A stretch of DNA of 64,000 bases, from positions 6,137,001 to 6,201,000 of the forward strand of contig CM043942.1 of NCBI GenBank assembly GCA_014529385.2, read 5' to 3'. Shown in pieces: positions 28,645 through 38,591 of the stretch. Under the pieces are notes generated by a model. The model had not been told where the DNA came from. It worked only from the letters and a program-made list of their open reading frames with translations, and made no database searches. A program made the translations under genes and the position numbers. Numbering within the stretch: position 1 is the stretch's first letter; every line of letters starts with the position of its first letter. Source of the DNA: Adiantum capillus-veneris. Lineage: Eukaryota > Streptophyta > Polypodiopsida > Polypodiales > Pteridaceae.

Positions 28645-30843
28645 TTGATGAATTTGAGATCAGGCAGGAACCTCCAGAATAACCAACCAAAACAAGGGGA
28701 ACAAGCAAGTGTCATATCAACCGAGGGAAGTGTAAACCAAAGTTGGGTGCAACCATTAGAGCCGATCTTTGAAGGAAGTGTTTCTGATACTTCTTCGGAG
28801 AGATCTTACAAGATTTTCACCGAACACTTGGAACACTTGAACCTGAACAACAGAGAAAATATGGCAGCAGGATCATCAAACCCTTCCGCCACAATGAAGC
28901 TATTGTTCATAAAATACCAGTACGACAATGAGCAAGGTGCCAGGATCTACAAAGATGGAATGGACCGCTATTGTGTAAAGATAGAGGAGAGACCTAGTGA
29001 GTTCAAGGACTTAGTGCCTGTGAGCTATAGCGGAGATAGATATCTAGATGACGAGGGTACCATGTACTTGATAGTCCTAAACCCTAACATTGTGGACAAG
29101 TGGGGATTGATGGGCACCAAAGCCAAAGTAGATGAAGAACTCGAGGAGAAAGCACCAATAATGAACTTCCCTGATGCGAGGCTAAGAAGAGAGAATGAAA
29201 CTACAAGGATCAACATTGATAACATCTATGTGGGGCTATACAAATATAATAATGGGGAGCAAGATCTCTATTATAGATGTGAAGAACCCTACACCGAAGA
29301 GTTGACAGACCAAAAAAGACTTTATGTCTTTACCTACACAGAGGGATCGGAAGTGAAAATTGCCGCTTACGACAAGTATGGGAGGCAATACTCAACAATG
29401 GGCAAGAAAGAATTAGAAGGATATACATACTTTGGGGGACCACTACATCAGTATTATGTTACTTCTAGCTCACAATGACCAGCACCAACAAATGGAGGGC
29501 AAAACCCAATGACGACAGGAGGACAAAGAACTCAGGCTGCTGACTCTTTCAGTCAACCTCAGTACTCGAAGCCCGGACCAATGGGATCATTACATTCCAG
29601 AGAGTCAATGGATACGAATAGAGGCAGTGCAGTTCCAATCCCCACATATACCACTCCAGGTCCAAGGTTCGAAGCGGAACCATCACATTTACCTCCTAGT
29701 ACTAGATTCAGGGCAGGGGAACCGACAAGGGTAACCCATGAAGTCCATGATGCTAGAGAAAGCTTTAGCCGGGACACAGGAGCAATGAGATTGGTAGCAG
29801 ACCATAGACGTATGAGACCATCTCAAGTAGCGAAGTGTATGCCAAAGAAGTATGGTGGTTCAGGAGATCCGTATGCACATGTGTCACTCTTTAAGCAAGT
29901 CTTAAGAGCTGAGCAGATAACAGATTTCCATACACAATACGAGGGATTTGGTCTTACTCTAGAAGGTACGGCATTGACATGGTTTCAACCACTGAACATA
30001 GGGGGATTCCAGGACATTGACCATTTGCTAAGAGAGTTTGCTGAGGAATTCTCAAAACGAGGGATTAAGAACAATACGGTCTCACAAATATATGCTTTTA
30101 AACAGAGAGAACACGAAAAAGTGAAGGAAGCTTCACTTCGCTTCAAACAATACATTGAGAGATGTCCAGTACGTGAACAACCACAAGAAGACAGACTATC
30201 TGTTCTCTTTATTGAGGGACTGAGAAACGACACTCTCAAGAAGGACTTGCACTTGAAAGCTTGTACAAGTTTCGAGCAAGTAACGAGAGAGGCATTGTAC
30301 TTAGTGGATAACTGTACGGTTTATGGAGAGGTGTCAGTGGATACAAATTTTGCATCCAGTAGCTCCTCCTCCGTAGCGAGCGAGACTACCACTAAAAAGA
30401 ATGTTCAAACAACAACCATGCCAAATGTAGAGCAAATGATAGAAGATGCTCTAAAAAGGATGGCACCATACCAAAAACCATTGCCAAAAACACTGAAATG
30501 GTGTGCTATTGAACAAAAATGGACAAACCATCCAACAAAGGAGTGCTATTACAACAAAGGGTATGTAAGGGAGCGTCAGTATGCACCTCCTGCTCAATTA
30601 GCACCACCTCAAGTACATCCAGTACCTCGATACCCAACGGGAAATGTACCAGGACCTATGGGGATAGAAAGACCGCAACCGGTATTAGGACAACACATAA
30701 AGATGTCTCACAGCATGAATTTCACATCCATTTCAACATTTGAGTGCATAGCCTCATTCCACATGTTAATCACATCCTATGAACCAAGTATCATGAGAAT
30801 TGGAGTTAGAAAACCAAAGGAAAACCAAAAAGACGCAAAGTAG
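28645..30843 (+). pseudogene. Element D gag polyprotein (one in-frame TGA)
   Basis: One frame runs 28645-30843, interrupted only by TGA at 29476-29478 (ORFs of 277 and 444 codons). It starts MMNLRSGRN, the LRSGR opening common in plant gypsy gag. Residues about 395-560 carry the Retrotrans_gag fold: MPKKYGGSGDPYAH, LEGTALTWFQPL, LREFAEEFSKR and LSVLFIEGLRNDTLK. A knuckle-like WCAIEQKWTNHPTKECYYN follows near residue 620, with only part of a CCHC pattern. The TGA could be a CGA-to-TGA change or a programmed stop; the downstream start is not obvious. Confidence 0.82.
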
Positions 30844-30970
30844 GCCATAAAATTGATTTTTGGTCCTAGTTTTGTCAAAATAACTCCAAACTCATTGAAA
30901 CTTTGTAGGATTGTTGATTAACACATCTACAAGCTATCTGTAACCAAAAAGCACCATTCTGACACAAAAA

Positions 30971-31694
30971 ACATCATACGCGTATGATGTCTATTTGCAC
31001 TTACAGAGCCAAAACTGCTCATTTGACATCATACATCCATTATATATATCTAATACATGCTACATATGAAATTTGGAACCATTTGGTCAAGTGGATCACC
31101 CCATTAGCCCAATTGAGGGAAAATCCTTCACTTAAAGCCTATTTTTGGCCCAAATCCAACATACTCAAGTCCAAACCAAGATTTGAGTAGGGACAGTCCT
31201 TCACTAGTACATGGGGAGTCCACAGAACCAATCCCATGAAAAATTGATGAAAAAGACATCATACGCGTATGATGTCTCCAGAGCCATTTTTAGCCCAAAA
31301 TCTATCCAAACTTCATAAATCCACTGAATAAGCCTATCTAAAGCCAAATCCAAGCTTATAGAGAAATTTGGTCCAAAAATACACTAAAAGACATCATACA
31401 CGTATGATGTCTCACTATGTGATTTTGGCACCTCAGGGCTTCAACCACCAAACAGAAGTGATCTACATGCCATTTGAAGGTGAACCACCAAGTTTTATCC
31501 AATTTGGATCATAAAATCCAATTCCCTTTCAAAATTTTGCCAAGAGCCTGAACTGGACTAAACTGGCCAAAACTTGACCAAATGGGATCCAAACTCAAAT
31601 CCAAGCATATGATACTCATGTATACACTATCAGCTACAAGCACAACCAATATGAAGTCATTTTGATACAAAAGACATCATACGCGTATGATGTC
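30971..31694. repeat. Palindrome cluster 2 of element D (four sites)
   Basis: Copies at 30971-30990 (first G missing), 31255-31276, 31390-31411 (CACG in place of CGCG) and 31673-31694, spaced 284, 135 and 283 bp. These are nearly the same intervals as in cluster 1 (287, 125, 282). The cluster lies between gag and the accessory ORF. Shared context AAATTGATGAAAAA before sites 28179 and 31255 indicates that the two clusters are related. Confidence 0.92.
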
Positions 31695-31861
31695 TCCAGC
31701 ATGATTTTGAGCCCAGTTTGCATATTTTTTCACCTACCCTGCATCCTTAGGCCCTAAATAGCTCATGTTTCAATTTTCAAGTCATTTGAATAGTTAAAAG
31801 CTTCATTTCGGCTTTCAGTACTAAAAAGACGCTAACTTTTGAAATTGGAGTTACAGGATCC

Positions 31862-34800
31862 ATGGATTCCGCCAAGTTATCGGCAACGAAGAGAAAAAGA
31901 CCAACAATCAAAGATGCTCTTGCAGAAGCGGAACCCTTTGACATTCCAGCAGAAACCCTCAAGCCAACCAAAACTTGGGTGGAGGAAGCAGTATTGGAGA
32001 AAGAGGGAATAAAGATCTACCAGGGGACTTTCATAGATCCTCAAGGGCAAGCGGTGGATATACCGATGATTCCACAAGAATTGGTGGATTATAGCAGGTC
32101 AGAGAACATCAGCAGGTACCTGGAAAGGGCAGACTTGCACAGATTCTTCACCTTGAGACCATCAGGTGTAGATACAAGAAGAGTGTATGAGTTGGCAACC
32201 TCTATTCAGAAGGATGGGAAAGCCACATTGACAGCAATAGATGGAGAGAAAGTAGAGGTACAGATCACTCCACAGCTCATTGCAGATGCATTGAAGCTGC
32301 ACAACAAAGGGAGCTCTGTCAGGGAAATAAGGGAGGCTATAGAGGTTTATGGGTCCAAGAAACAGAATGCAACCTATGGAGATATGGCAGACCAAAGAGC
32401 GGCAACCCTTTGCCGACTGTACAACCAGTTTCTCCATATTTGCAGTAAAAGACCGCAAAAGTATACGACAACACCCCATGCCATTGCAACTACCATCACA
32501 TGGGCATTGAAGAGCAATATGCCAAAAGAGGTGAATTACGCTCAACACATCCACGAGCAAGTAATTGCCATGCACAACGAGAAGCCAAAGTATATAGGAG
32601 GAGCTGAAGTTCTGACAAGAATAGCTTATGAAGCTATTGGAGCCAGAGATCAATGGCCAAAGGTTCCCTCCCAGAATGAGTGGCTTAGAGAAGCCGATGA
32701 GGAGGAAGAACAGCCTGAAGTATCCAAGAGGGTGTCCACAAGAGCACGCCGGAAACTAGAAATAGTTTCAGAACCTGAAGAGGAGGTGGACGAGCCGCTT
32801 ATGAAGAAAGTAAAGAAGAAGGTTGCTCCCAAGCAAACCAAAAGTCAGAAAGTGGCAAGAATGGAAAGACTAGTGGAGCAGTTTAGAGCAGAAAGAGCTC
32901 TAAAGGGTGACTTTGAAGAAAAGTGGGTGCCAGACCCCACCAAAGTCGGAACTAGCTCAGCCAGGCCACATGTTGATCAATACGATCAATATATTAAAGC
33001 TTATGAGGAGTCAGAGGCTATACTGGAGCAGCAACCTGTCGAGCCATACACTGAAGAGGAGGTACAGCTTTTAAAAGCTGAGCTAAAAAAGGACGACAAG
33101 GGGAAAGCCAAGGAAGCTGAGGACAGATACCCCTCTATGACTGATGTACCAAGCCTGAAGAAGATAAAAAATATCGTGGAAGAGACCACAATAGAGATGG
33201 ACACAGATGATTTGGAAAAGTCGAAGGCCGAGACCAAAGAAAAGGAGATAGATCCAGTTCAGCAAAAGAGAAATGATTATGAGGATCTGGTAGCGATAGG
33301 ATACACTGAAGCAGAGGCCCTTGAGGCAGTCTATGGGATCCCCCTACAAAAACAAGATGATCGGAGAGGGACAGAGGAAAAAATAAAGAGTACAAAAGAG
33401 AGTGAAGAGAAACTGGACGAGCAGAACGTACTAGAAGAGCCGAAGCCAGTGGAGGTGGTGGCAGAAAAAGCTTTAGAGTTGATAGATGAAGATGAAAAAG
33501 ACATGCACATGGTGCATGAACTGCTCAGCAAGATCAAAGAAATATCCAAGGCAAAGGAAGTGGAGATTGAGACAGCCAAACAAAGGGAAGCCGAGTTGCA
33601 GAGGAAATTAGAGAATGCTATGACTGAATCTGAAATTCATAAAGCATCACTCTATGGCACGGAAAACGAGAGAGATGGCTTGATACTCCAGCTAGCCGAG
33701 GCTTCAAGAGAGGTAACAAGTGCACAGGAAGCAAAGGAGCGGATAGAAGATGAGTTGGAGGCAGCCAAGGATGAGCTCATTGAGCTAAGGGAAAGAGTCG
33801 AGCTCCAAGAAAGAACAATCACTAGACTCAGGACTACCCCTAGAGCTAGCCGAGCAGGAACCGAACAAGAGGGAGTTATCATACCAGCTTTGGAAGACCA
33901 GGTCCGAAGCTTACAAAGAGAGCTAAGATTAGAGCAAGTGCAAAGGTTGCACATTGCGGAGGGATCATTGGCAGCAGAGGAGAGGCTCACTTTAGAAAAT
34001 CAAACACTAAGAACAGAGAATGAGACCCTCCGCAAACAGCTCCAAGATCTACAAGAGCAACAAAGAAGAGAAACAGAGACACCACACGAAGAATCAAGTG
34101 GAGCAACCATAGAGCTACCAGAAACTGGAGAGGCAACCACAATTGAAGATCTAGCCCCAGCTCAAGAGGCGGTCTCAACTTCAGGAATCTCTGAAGAAGA
34201 AGAACAAAGGCTCCATGACCAAATAGAAAAGTCAACAGAGGAGAGTGCCAAGGCGGAAATGGAATGGGAGAGGAGACTCCTGATCTCCATTAGACTTCAG
34301 GGACTAAACACAAAAGTGCTCCATGAAGAGTGGATGCAACCCAGCCTGCCTTTCTCTTTGATGAAATTTGAAGTGCTAAAGACGAAAAAGAGAATAGAGG
34401 AGGAGCAGTATGTCGCTCTTTACGAAGGCGACATCACAAAGGAGGAACAATCAAAGAGGATAGTAGATTCACAACCTAGATGGAGGAAAGGTTGGCTGAA
34501 CAAATACCCAGCCTACCTCATCTACTTGGTGGAGGCACCAAAGGAGATTCGGGAGAATGCAACCTTCTGCCCGGTGCCAAGAGTCAGAAACTGGAAAGAG
34601 CATGGCAAGATTGCAGAAAAGAAGCCAAATTGGCTTAATTATCCTAGGATGCCAGGACCAAAGGCAGGAGAGAGAATAGGTAAAGCTTACATGGTGAAAA
34701 CCCTAACGAGCACCATCAGGCTCTTTACTGGCTCTCCTGACCTTTTGTGTCAGATGCTCAAGAAAATCTGCAGGACTCTCTTAGCTTGCATTGAAGTGTT

Positions 34801-35050
34801 CGCGCTAGATAAAGCCACGACCTCGAGTCTACTATCGACGGCCGACACAGTGACTGATATGATATATGATCTTTCATTGCAGCCTTCTCCAAAAGTGTTG
34901 CACCTCCTATACCAAAGGATTATGTTTTTGCCTAGCTTCCACATGCAAACATTCGAAGAAGCTTTCTACACCGTCTTTTTCACCCATGAAAGCAAAATAT
35001 TCGGCCCAACCTTGACCATCGGCAACCTACGATACGAATCACATTTGTAG
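31862..35050 (+). CDS. Element D accessory protein, 1062 residues, coiled coil
   Basis: An uninterrupted 1062-codon frame starting 167 bp after the last palindrome. Residues 1-280 form a globular domain (TPQLIADALKLHNKGS, then KEVNYAQHIHEQVIAMHNEK and VLTRIAYEAIGA) that resembles the 'putative plant transposon protein' accessory domain and the GYP-1 accessory ORF. Basic and acidic linkers follow, then LVAIGYTEAEALEAVYG at about 475-492, which is UBA-like. Coiled coil covers about 545-745. The C-terminal 230 residues are globular with no family recognised. No enzyme motif was seen. Its intact state beside a broken gag is notable. Function unknown; a structural or nuclear-delivery role is possible. 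Confidence 0.75.
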   Translation: MDSAKLSATKRKRPTIKDALAEAEPFDIPAETLKPTKTWVEEAVLEKEGIKIYQGTFIDPQGQAVDIPMIPQELVDYSRSENISRYLERADLHRFFTLRPSGVDTRRVYELATSIQKDGKATLTAIDGEKVEVQITPQLIADALKLHNKGSSVREIREAIEVYGSKKQNATYGDMADQRAATLCRLYNQFLHICSKRPQKYTTTPHAIATTITWALKSNMPKEVNYAQHIHEQVIAMHNEKPKYIGGAEVLTRIAYEAIGARDQWPKVPSQNEWLREADEEEEQPEVSKRVSTRARRKLEIVSEPEEEVDEPLMKKVKKKVAPKQTKSQKVARMERLVEQFRAERALKGDFEEKWVPDPTKVGTSSARPHVDQYDQYIKAYEESEAILEQQPVEPYTEEEVQLLKAELKKDDKGKAKEAEDRYPSMTDVPSLKKIKNIVEETTIEMDTDDLEKSKAETKEKEIDPVQQKRNDYEDLVAIGYTEAEALEAVYGIPLQKQDDRRGTEEKIKSTKESEEKLDEQNVLEEPKPVEVVAEKALELIDEDEKDMHMVHELLSKIKEISKAKEVEIETAKQREAELQRKLENAMTESEIHKASLYGTENERDGLILQLAEASREVTSAQEAKERIEDELEAAKDELIELRERVELQERTITRLRTTPRASRAGTEQEGVIIPALEDQVRSLQRELRLEQVQRLHIAEGSLAAEERLTLENQTLRTENETLRKQLQDLQEQQRRETETPHEESSGATIELPETGEATTIEDLAPAQEAVSTSGISEEEEQRLHDQIEKSTEESAKAEMEWERRLLISIRLQGLNTKVLHEEWMQPSLPFSLMKFEVLKTKKRIEEEQYVALYEGDITKEEQSKRIVDSQPRWRKGWLNKYPAYLIYLVEAPKEIRENATFCPVPRVRNWKEHGKIAEKKPNWLNYPRMPGPKAGERIGKAYMVKTLTSTIRLFTGSPDLLCQMLKKICRTLLACIEVFALDKATTSSLLSTADTVTDMIYDLSLQPSPKVLHLLYQRIMFLPSFHMQTFEEAFYTVFFTHESKIFGPTLTIGNLRYESHL

Positions 35051-35126
35051 ATGCTCAAGACGACAGGACTTTATTGACCAAGCATAAAAGTCATGTCAGG
35101 GACGACATGAACGCGGAGGGGGGGAG

Positions 35127-35419
35127 TGTTGAGCCAGCAGAGGATCACACCCACATTTTTGCTCATACTCATCATTTTGTAACCATTGATTGTAATAAAT
35201 GTCTTTCCGACATTAATTTTGATTTGAGCCATTCATTAAGTAACGGGACTCAATTGAGTTTCTTGCTTGTAATCCCGAAGTAATTTCACTTGCTGATGTA
35301 ATTAGTTAGAGATGTTCTCACCTCCAAGGCTGAGGTATATAAGCCAAAGTTTTTGTAACCTAAAGAGGATTCAATTTTATTAATCAAAGTGAGTTTTTGG
35401 AGCGCCGTGACTGTGTCTG

Positions 35420-35493
<74 letters not shown>

Positions 35494-36117
35494 TTATCTA
35501 CTTGCTATGCGAGCTACGGAGCCTCCATTGGAGAAGAGACACCGCCATTGTGTTAGCAACGGCGAGAGCTACGCACAGATACCAAGAGTGCGCGCTATCG
35601 ACTTCTATGTATGGTAAGTTTCTACGAGCTTCGGTGTGAGTTTTCTTCCAACTCGTGTGTCAGAATGGAGCGTGCAGCATATCTATAGAACCACAACGAG
35701 TAGAGCTACGCATTAATACCATCAGGGTCAAGTTTCGGTCACCTGTATTTTTCGGCCTGTCTTCATACGCGTTTATCGCACGGAGTGATTATAGGTTGAT
35801 TTTGCAGTTCAAGTCTTTAGGGTGTTGTTCTTACCTAGTGTATAGACTTCCCCTTGAGTTTGAGATCGATTCAATGATTCTAGATCCTGTTTCGTATAGC
35901 ATTCGTTCGTAGTACGGATTTCAGTCACTTGCGTATTTTAGAACTTAGATTTGATTTCCTTAGTAGTGATTGTCATTAGAAGGTCGAGTAGGTGATTTGA
36001 CACCCACCTAGTTGTTTCCATGCGCCTGCGGGTCAAGCTCCGTCCTCGTCTGGCAAATTCTGTTGTTGGTTGAGTTCTCGCTATTTAGCTTCCGCTAGCG
36101 GCGTAACCACCTTAACA
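35127..36117 (+). repeat. Element D 3' LTR
   Basis: Nearly identical to the 5' LTR. TATATAA is at 35336-35342, the GA tract (about 35421-35491) is shorter than in the 5' copy, and the TCATACGCGT half-site is at 35763-35772. It is preceded by the polypurine tract and followed by the TSD copy CCAAC (36118-36122). Confidence 0.92.
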
Positions 36118-36190
36118 CCAACTGTCTTTTGAATGTAAAAGTTCAATTATGTCTTATTATCTAAGATTAAACAGCTACACACACACACAC
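36118..36190 (+). repeat. PLE right pLTR, 3' remainder
   Basis: CCAACTGTCTTTTGAATG and the following bases match the left pLTR at 20343-20410 and end at an AC run (CTACACACACACACACAC). This shows that element D inserted about 70 bp before the end of the repeat. Confidence 0.8.
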
Positions 36191-36618
36191 ACATGACAAC
36201 TCTATTTTTGGCAAAATGCTGAGCCTCTTTACACGGAGGAAAGGTGGTGAAGATTTCCTTAGTCGCACCCACGTTCGAGAGGATCTCCCCATATGTTGAC
36301 GTGTGGAGGGTGTGAGCGCTTGAGTTTCTTTCAAGCTCAATAAAGAAGTAGATACATGGCTCTCCTTGAATAAAAGATGACAAATCATAGGAAGAATGGC
36401 TCTCCCTCAATAAAAGATGATAGAACTAGGCTCATTTGAGCTTGAATGCATAACTCAAAATAGTATATGTAGCAAAACCATGGCATATCCTTTGCACAAG
36501 GCTCATCCAACGGGCATCCAACATACAGAAAGAAGTCCCGATACCCATTGACAGTAGTTGTTTAATTTAGAAGTGCTACACGGATAGCCAACTAAGAGAT
36601 AGATAGATTAGATATATT
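36191..36618. other. Short unexplained spacer
   Basis: Unique sequence between the PLE end and LINE-A copy 2. It has a direct repeat of ATGGCTCTCC-YT-SAATAAAAGATGA at about 36356-36380 and 36395-36421. No gene seen. Confidence 0.5.
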
Positions 36619-37664
36619 TTATTATCATCCTCGAAGGTCAAATATGACCTATGGGACCAAAGTTACATGTGATGTAGTATGTGTATGGCTGATGAGTGAC
36701 TCTCGATGCTCCAAAATTGTGATGATGAGAGTCGCAATGGAGAGCCCACACTGTGGCTGGGAGAGGAAAGTGTGTAGGTCTAAGTCATGGAAATGTGAGA
36801 GAAGCAAGTTCGGATGTGACCAAAAGCTGAGCACTCTAGTAGTGTGTGGTACTCAGACTCTCAAACTTACAGTGAGCATAATGTGCACAGGTCGATTTGA
36901 CTCTTCTCCATTGCCCCAACGCCCTGTCTCACATCGAATGAAATGGGAGCTAAGCCGAATGGCCACGATAGTGCGTATCGATGACAAGGGGATAGGCTCA
37001 AGCATGTAAGCGTGAGTACGATTTTCTCTTTTAGTGAAGAACATGTTTTATAGTTGGGGGCAATATGGGTGGTCTAATGTATGAAGCATGACCATCAAAT
37101 TCCTCCCAAGCCGTAATACATTGGCCTTGTAGAAAAGCTTCATTCACTTGGGAGTCAATTGAAGCATCATGTAGCAAGTGTAATGCATCCCATCTCCCAA
37201 ACCACTCCTTTATGTCTTGCATCCATCCCGTGCTCAAGATCTTGCTCTTATATGTTTTTTTCTTGCTTCCCATACAATTGTAGGAAGTCAATGTGAGGGG
37301 TTTTGACGCAGCTTTATCATGTACTCCACAACCCTTTCCATGCCCATAACTTCAATTGAAGAGATACCGACTCAAGAAGTAGGAAGTGTTTGTGTCTTAA
37401 CTTGGAGAAAGTTTGTAAGAAAACACTTTTGGACATTCTCAAACTCTTTCCAAGTAGACTTTGAGATGCTCCCGCCCCACACTTCAACTCCATAAAGAAG
37501 AATCGACGTCAGCAATGCATCAAAAAAGTACTTCTTGAGAGCCCAAAACTTGATGTTTCTCGCATTACACTTTTTCTCAAATGCATAATATGCTCTCTTT
37601 CTCGCTTCCAAATGATGCATAGCACATTCATGCCACTTGTGATTGGACGGAACCTGAAAGCTAA
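36619..37664 (-). mobile_element. LINE-A copy 2, 5'-truncated
   Basis: Minus-strand sequence is homologous to LINE-A copy 1 from about 6045 down to 5158. It carries the ORF2 thumb region absent from copy 1 (ALLTSILLYGVEVWGG near 37455-37500), FLTNFLQVKTQT, WFGRWDALHLLHDASIDSQV, and the C-terminal region (HYVLFHE-type zinc region decayed). Several frame breaks are present (37372-37620, 37031-37291, 36853-37044, 36649-36834). The 3' tail ends GATAATAAAATATATCTAATCTATC. The 5' end is at or near the Harbinger TSD at 37662-37664. Confidence 0.85.
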
Positions 37665-37680
37665 GGGCTAGGTCGCATGG
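37665..37680 (+). repeat. Harbinger left TIR
   Basis: GGGCTAGGTCGCATGG, preceded by TSD TAA. The subterminal sequence repeats GGTCGCATGGC again near 37737, a possible transposase-binding repeat. Confidence 0.88.
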
Positions 37681-38433
37681 CCACCTGCCCTCATGCCTTT
37701 TGAGTAGGAAGACAGGTTAATAATTCATCATGGGGTGGTCGCATGGCTCAGCCTCCCCTCCTGCCATTTGGGCATTTACAGCAGGATCCTGAGGGATTTG
37801 CAGGGAGCAAAAAGTGGGCTTTTTTTAGCGCAGTCCAACTGTATTTAACACAAAACGAATTAAAGGATGCCACCTGCCCCACTCATTATAGATTAAGGCT
37901 GAGTTCTTTAAAAGAAACCACTTTTTCTTGCTGCATAAACGAGAGAACGTGCAACACTCCTTCATTCACCCTCTTCTCTCTCTCCGTTCTTCTTCCTTCG
38001 CCATATCCTGGTTCATTGCCACTACACACAGGTAACATATCTCAGCTTTGACTCAATGTCATGCTTCTGCAATAAACGCTTCTTTGTAAGTAGTGAAGCT
38101 GTTTATTTTCTGCCTACAATTAAACATGTTTAGTTAGTGTATCGTTGTGCTCCTTCAATGGATTGAGTGTGGTTTTGAACATTGTTTATTTTCTGCATGC
38201 AATTAAACATGTTTAGTTAGTGTAATGTTGTGCTTCTGCAATGGTTTGGAACATTATATTGATACTGTGCAAATTAGGTGTGTTAGTTGACTACTTGATT
38301 TCGGTTCAATGCCATTATTTGGTACCAATTTCACGTAGAATAACTGTATAGCAAGCATAAATTGCATCCCAAAGGCATACCCAACCATTTTCTATCATTT
38401 ACACTCTCCTATTCTTGATTTCGTAATTGCTTG

Positions 38434-38434
38434 T

Positions 38435-38533
<99 letters not shown>
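38434..38533. repeat. (CT)n(CA)n compound microsatellite upstream of the MYB-like gene
   Basis: About 65 bp CT followed by about 34 bp CA. It would lie in the promoter or 5' UTR intron of the Harbinger MYB-like gene. A candidate 3' splice site (TTATTTGTAG, 38575-38584) precedes the start codon. Confidence 0.93.
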
Positions 38534-38591
38534 CCTGTGGAGAATTATGTTTTCTGTCATGATTTTTTTTTGTATTATTTGTAGGTTTTTC

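Larger units (their letters stand above)
26217..36117 (+). mobile_element. Element D: non-autonomous gag-only LTR retrotransposon with a large accessory ORF
   Basis: LTRs of 1010 bp (26217-27226) and 991 bp (35127-36117), both TGTTGAGCC...CTTAACA, are flanked by the 5-bp duplication CCAGC/CCAAC. The primer-binding site TGGCGCCGTTGCCGGGGA (27229-27246) matches the 3' end of plant tRNA-Asp. The polypurine tract GGAGGGGGGGAG (35115-35126) abuts the 3' LTR. The interior has gag (28645-30843) and a 1062-codon accessory ORF (31862-35050), but no protease, reverse transcriptase or integrase. It must rely on enzymes from another element. LTRs differ at roughly two dozen sites by eye apart from GA length, so the insertion is relatively young. 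Confidence 0.9.

Noticed and set aside
27767-31694. CRISPR-like repeats
   Set aside because: The sites are palindromic and spaced 125-287 bp without uniform spacers, in a plant retrotransposon; no cas genes.
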